33,926 nt of DNA, from NCBI RefSeq assembly GCF_019799945.1, contig NZ_JABGCH010000040.1, positions 1 through 33,926 on the forward strand, in the 5' to 3' direction. The notes under the pieces were generated by a model. It ran no database searches. It saw only the letters and a program-made list of their open reading frames with translations, and was not told the DNA's origin. Position 1 is the stretch's first letter, and every line of letters starts with the position of its first letter. The position numbers were made by a program, and so were the translations under genes. Shown piece by piece: positions 31,760-33,926 of the stretch. Source of the stretch: Modestobacter marinus. GTDB lineage: Bacteria; Actinomycetota; Actinomycetes; Mycobacteriales; Geodermatophilaceae.

Positions 31760-32518
31760 TCAGCGGGTCACCGCGTCAGCCGGGACGAGGAGCGTCAGCT
31801 GCGTCCCGCCGGCATGTTCCACGTGCAACCCGTTCCGGCGCAGCAGCGGCCGGAGCCGGACGACGGAGTCCGGCTCGGCGGTCGTCGTCGCCAGCAACCG
31901 CGCCAGCCGCCCCTTGTGGGCCTTGTTGAAGTGGCTCACCACCGCCCGGGTGCCGTCCGGCCGCTCGCTCAGCACCTGCACGGTCACCGCGCCGGGCACC
32001 GGGGCCAGCTCCGCGTACGCCCCCGAGCGCAGGTCGACCACCAGCTCCCCGGTCGCGTCCAGCACGTCGGTGAGGACCGGCTTCCACAGCGAGCGCAGGG
32101 TGGGGAGCCCGGGCAGGGCCGAGCCGGCCGACAGCCGGTAGGCCGGCACCGGGTCCTCCGCCCGGACGACGCCGAACAGTGCCGACCCCACGGCCAGCCG
32201 GGTCGCGGCGCGCCGGCGCTGCGCCCGGGTGAGCGACCGGACGTCCAGCGCGTCGTAGAGCACCCCGGTGTACCGCTCGATCGCCGGCATCGTCGGGCTG
32301 GTCCGCAGCGCGGCGTTGCGGGCGAGCTCGCCGTCCTGTGCGGGGGACAGCCCCAGCGCGGCACGGGCGGCGGGGACGTCGGCGGCCAGCCTGACCAGCG
32401 CGTCCACCAGCTGCTCGCGGAGCGGGGTCAGCTCCGGCGCCGTCAGCGCGGTGAGGTCGAGCGCGCTCCCGTGGCCGCCGGGGTGCTTGGTCTCCGAGGG
32501 GGGCAGCAGTACGAGCAC
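31760..32518 (-). CDS. yaaA: YaaA family (UPF0246/DUF328) peroxide-stress protein
   Basis: A 252-aa cytoplasmic protein. Family blocks are LLPPSETK at the N-terminus, YTGVLYDALD, YRLSAGSALP, VVDLRSGAYAEL and SHFNKAHKGRLAR. In E. coli YaaA lowers free iron and protects DNA and protein against hydrogen peroxide. I chose GTG 32518 because LVLLPPSE is the conserved N-terminus and TACCGT lies 8 nt upstream; a TTG at 32644 would add an unlikely Arg-rich extension. Near the 3' end the codons for Leu-His-Val-Glu-His (TTG CAC GTG GAA CAT) form a parS-like site. Confidence 0.9.
   Translation of the reverse strand: MLVLLPPSETKHPGGHGSALDLTALTAPELTPLREQLVDALVRLAADVPAARAALGLSPAQDGELARNAALRTSPTMPAIERYTGVLYDALDVRSLTRAQRRRAATRLAVGSALFGVVRAEDPVPAYRLSAGSALPGLPTLRSLWKPVLTDVLDATGELVVDLRSGAYAELAPVPGAVTVQVLSERPDGTRAVVSHFNKAHKGRLARLLATTTAEPDSVVRLRPLLRRNGLHVEHAGGTQLTLLVPADAVTR
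31816..31829 (-). promoter_or_regulatory. parS-like site 3 (GTTGCACGTGGAAC on minus strand)
   Basis: Same 14-mer as at 9560 and 19575 but on the opposite strand and inside the yaaA coding region. Confidence 0.55.
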
Positions 32519-32526
32519 GGACGACG

Positions 32527-32532
32527 ACGGTA
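32527..32532 (-). promoter_or_regulatory. Putative -10 of a leaderless yaaA transcript
   Basis: Minus-strand TACCGT ends 8 nt before GTG 32518; no ribosome binding site is seen. Confidence 0.4.
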
Positions 32533-32705
32533 CGTGGACGGCCCGGGCGGTCGCCGTGCCACGCCCGCTGGTGCCGGCGGGGACGCCGAGCGGCTCGCAC
32601 CGCCACGCCGGGGGACGGCCGCGGGTGCCGCGGGACCGCGTCAACTACCGTTCGGCGACCCCTGCGTGCGCGCGGGTTCCCCGGGTCAGGTGAGGAGGTG
32701 GCGGC

Positions 32706-33554
32706 GTGCTCGTGCTCGACACGGCTGCCGTCTCCACGCGCGGACCCCGACCGGACAACCAGGACTCCGCCGTCGCCGGCCCCCTGCTGGTCGCCATCGC
32801 CGATGGTGTCGGGGGCAACGTCGGCGGCGCGGTGGCCTCCTCGCTGGTGGCCAGCTGGCTGGCTCCGCTGGCCTCCGGCGCGGAGGTCGACGGCGGTGAG
32901 GACCCGGTCCGCGTGGTGGCCAGCGCGAACGAGCGGATCCGCGCCGCCTACACCGAGCGGCCGCGGCTGCGGACGATGGCGACGACGCTGACCGCGGTGC
33001 ACTCCGACGCCGAGGGCCTGGTGCTGCTGCACATCGGCGACTCCCGCGGCTACTTGCTGCACGACGGCGCGCTGCGCCAGGTCAGCACCGACCACACCCT
33101 GGTGCAGGCGATGATCGACGCCGGGTCGCTCACCCCGGCCGAGGCCAGGGTGCACCCCCAGCGCTCGGCGGTCTACGCGGCCCTGCACGGGGCGGACGAC
33201 GACGTCGCGGCGCTGGACGTGATCCGGCTCGACGCGCAGCCCGGGGACCGGGTGATGGTCTGCTCCGATGGCCTGTCCGACGTCGTCCACGCCGACGTGA
33301 TCGCACACCTGCTGCAGGCCGGCACCCCCGCCCAGGCGGCCGCGGCGCTGCGCGACGCGGCCCTCGCCGGCCCACCCACCGACAACATCACCGTCGTGGT
33401 GGGGGATGTGCGCGGGGCCGGGGGCGAGGACGCGCCGAGGCGGCTGCTCACCGTGGGCGCGGCGAGCGAGCTGCGGGAGGAGACGGCGGAGGCGCTGGAG
33501 GCCGCCTGGCCCGGCCCGGTGCCGGTCGGCCTGGCCCAGCACCGCCCGCACTGA
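32706..33554 (+). CDS. PP2C-family serine/threonine protein phosphatase
   Basis: A 282-aa PPM phosphatase of the bacterial Stp/PstP group, needing Mn2+ or Mg2+. Motifs are RPDNQD (15-20), ADGVGG (32-37, D33), HIGDSRGYL, CSDGLSD (D188) and TDNITVVV (D226). It has no membrane segment, unlike mycobacterial PstP, and the C-terminal ~40 residues are a variable tail. GTG 32706 follows GAGGAGG at 32692-32698. The usual partner kinase (PknA/B type) is not in the window. Unlike the SpoIIE-type phosphatases at 6814 and 9656, it lacks sensor domains. Confidence 0.9.
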   Translation: MLVLDTAAVSTRGPRPDNQDSAVAGPLLVAIADGVGGNVGGAVASSLVASWLAPLASGAEVDGGEDPVRVVASANERIRAAYTERPRLRTMATTLTAVHSDAEGLVLLHIGDSRGYLLHDGALRQVSTDHTLVQAMIDAGSLTPAEARVHPQRSAVYAALHGADDDVAALDVIRLDAQPGDRVMVCSDGLSDVVHADVIAHLLQAGTPAQAAAALRDAALAGPPTDNITVVVGDVRGAGGEDAPRRLLTVGAASELREETAEALEAAWPGPVPVGLAQHRPH

Positions 33555-33557
33555 CGG

Positions 33558-33750
33558 TCAGTCGGCCAGCTCGACGACGACAGGCGCGTGGTCGCTGGCG
33601 CCCTTGCCCTTGCGGCTCCTCGCGGTCGATCAGCGCGCCGCTGACCCGGCGGGCGGGCGCGGTGAAGGCGAGCACGAAGTCGAACTGCATGCCCTCGCCG
33701 CCTCGCCTGCGGGTCCAAGCGCCGCACATGCTGATGATGACGGTGACGAT
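33558..33750 (-). pseudogene. Remnant of exodeoxyribonuclease III gene (3' end, frameshifted)
   Basis: Reading the minus strand, one frame gives GMQFDFVLAFTAPARRVSGA then LIDREE, and after a single extra base another gives RKGKGASDHAPVVVELAD and a stop. Joined, this is the C-terminus of an ExoIII/AP-endonuclease (the SDHAPV motif contains the catalytic Asp-His). The 5' part is missing: homology ends before an in-frame stop at about 33750, where the IS630-type element begins. The gene therefore seems to have been broken by insertion and then decayed. Confidence 0.7.
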
Positions 33751-33926
33751 CTAGTGCTCCGTCGCGGTGTTCTTTGAGGTCATGCCGGAGCGGGTGGACC
33801 ATGTCTCATGGCCGCGCATGTGCGGACGGTGAACGTTCCGGAGGCCGATCGGCGGGAGCTGGAGCGGCGGGTCCGGGACAGGGGCGCGCCGGCCCGGGAG
33901 GTGGAGCGGGCCCGGATCGTGCTGCT
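33751..33926 (+). mobile_element. Left end of an IS630-type insertion sequence
   Basis: The element appears to begin near CTAG at 33751-33754; IS630-family elements insert at TA. It contains the transposase start at 33808 and continues past the window, so the opposite inverted repeat and target duplication cannot be checked. Confidence 0.55.
33808..33926 (+). CDS. IS630-family transposase, N-terminal part (runs off window)
   Basis: About 39 codons are visible. They encode an N-terminal helix-turn-helix segment with PEADRRELERRV and PAREVERARIVLL, characteristic of IS630/helix-turn-helix transposases. The DDE catalytic part lies outside. Start ATG 33808 is the first in frame; a GTG at 33829 is possible. 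It follows the break point of the ExoIII remnant. Confidence 0.7.
   Translation, partial: MAAHVRTVNVPEADRRELERRVRDRGAPAREVERARIVL

Overview
This is high-GC DNA (roughly 74% G+C by eye) with strong G/C third-position bias, many GTG starts and ATGA/GTGA overlaps between consecutive genes. Family content (180-kDa class NAD-glutamate dehydrogenase, DUF222/HNH gene with an actinobacterial LexA box, partner-switching regulators, chemotaxis genes) points to a motile actinobacterium. The Geodermatophilaceae are my best guess; this is inference from gene style, not from a database match.

Layout. (1) 1-400: a 49-bp tandem repeat array and a strong stem-loop, then an unrecognised gene (401-1312). (2) 1457-5132: a six-gene chemotaxis operon (cheB, cheR, cheY, cheX-like, cheY, second cheX-like) with 1-4 bp overlaps, a sigma-28-like promoter in front and a 13-bp perfect hairpin behind. 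(3) 5275-6717: a dicarboxylate/Na+ or H+ symporter (dctA type) closed by its own hairpin. (4) 6814-13572: a signalling region with a PAS-GAF-PP2C phosphatase, an antisense alpha/beta hydrolase, and an overlapping operon of GAF-PP2C phosphatase, a cellulose-synthase-like glycosyltransferase with an unusual ~150-residue insertion, a STAS antagonist and an RsbW/SpoIIAB-like kinase. This looks like a partner-switching cassette built around an exopolysaccharide synthase. (5) 13594-19149: a GH26-like lipoprotein divergent from a LysR regulator, then a flavin monooxygenase, an overlapping SDR dehydrogenase and a substrate-binding lipoprotein whose two halves are in swapped order (circular permutation). 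(6) 19150-24202: a more plastic stretch with an SOS-boxed DUF222/HNH gene, an internally deleted ZIP transporter, an AAA ATPase with a cluster of TAGAC/GTCTA motifs and a second identical LexA box, a DCC/DUF393 protein and a TVP38 membrane protein. (7) 24355-33554: mostly housekeeping genes: holin-like membrane protein, NAD-GDH, PGPGW-type membrane protein, amidase, YaaA and a PP2C phosphatase. (8) 33558-33926: the 3' remnant of an exodeoxyribonuclease III gene cut by the start of an IS630-type element that runs off the window.

Most notable signals: a 14-bp near-palindrome GTTGCACGTGGAAC, 12/14 identical to the chromosomal ParB site parS, occurs three times at ~10-12 kb spacing, once inside yaaA where it is spelled with codons that are rare here; the permuted substrate-binding protein; the glycosyltransferase embedded in a partner-switching operon; and a set of putative leaderless promoters (TAnnnT 7-8 nt before the start codon).
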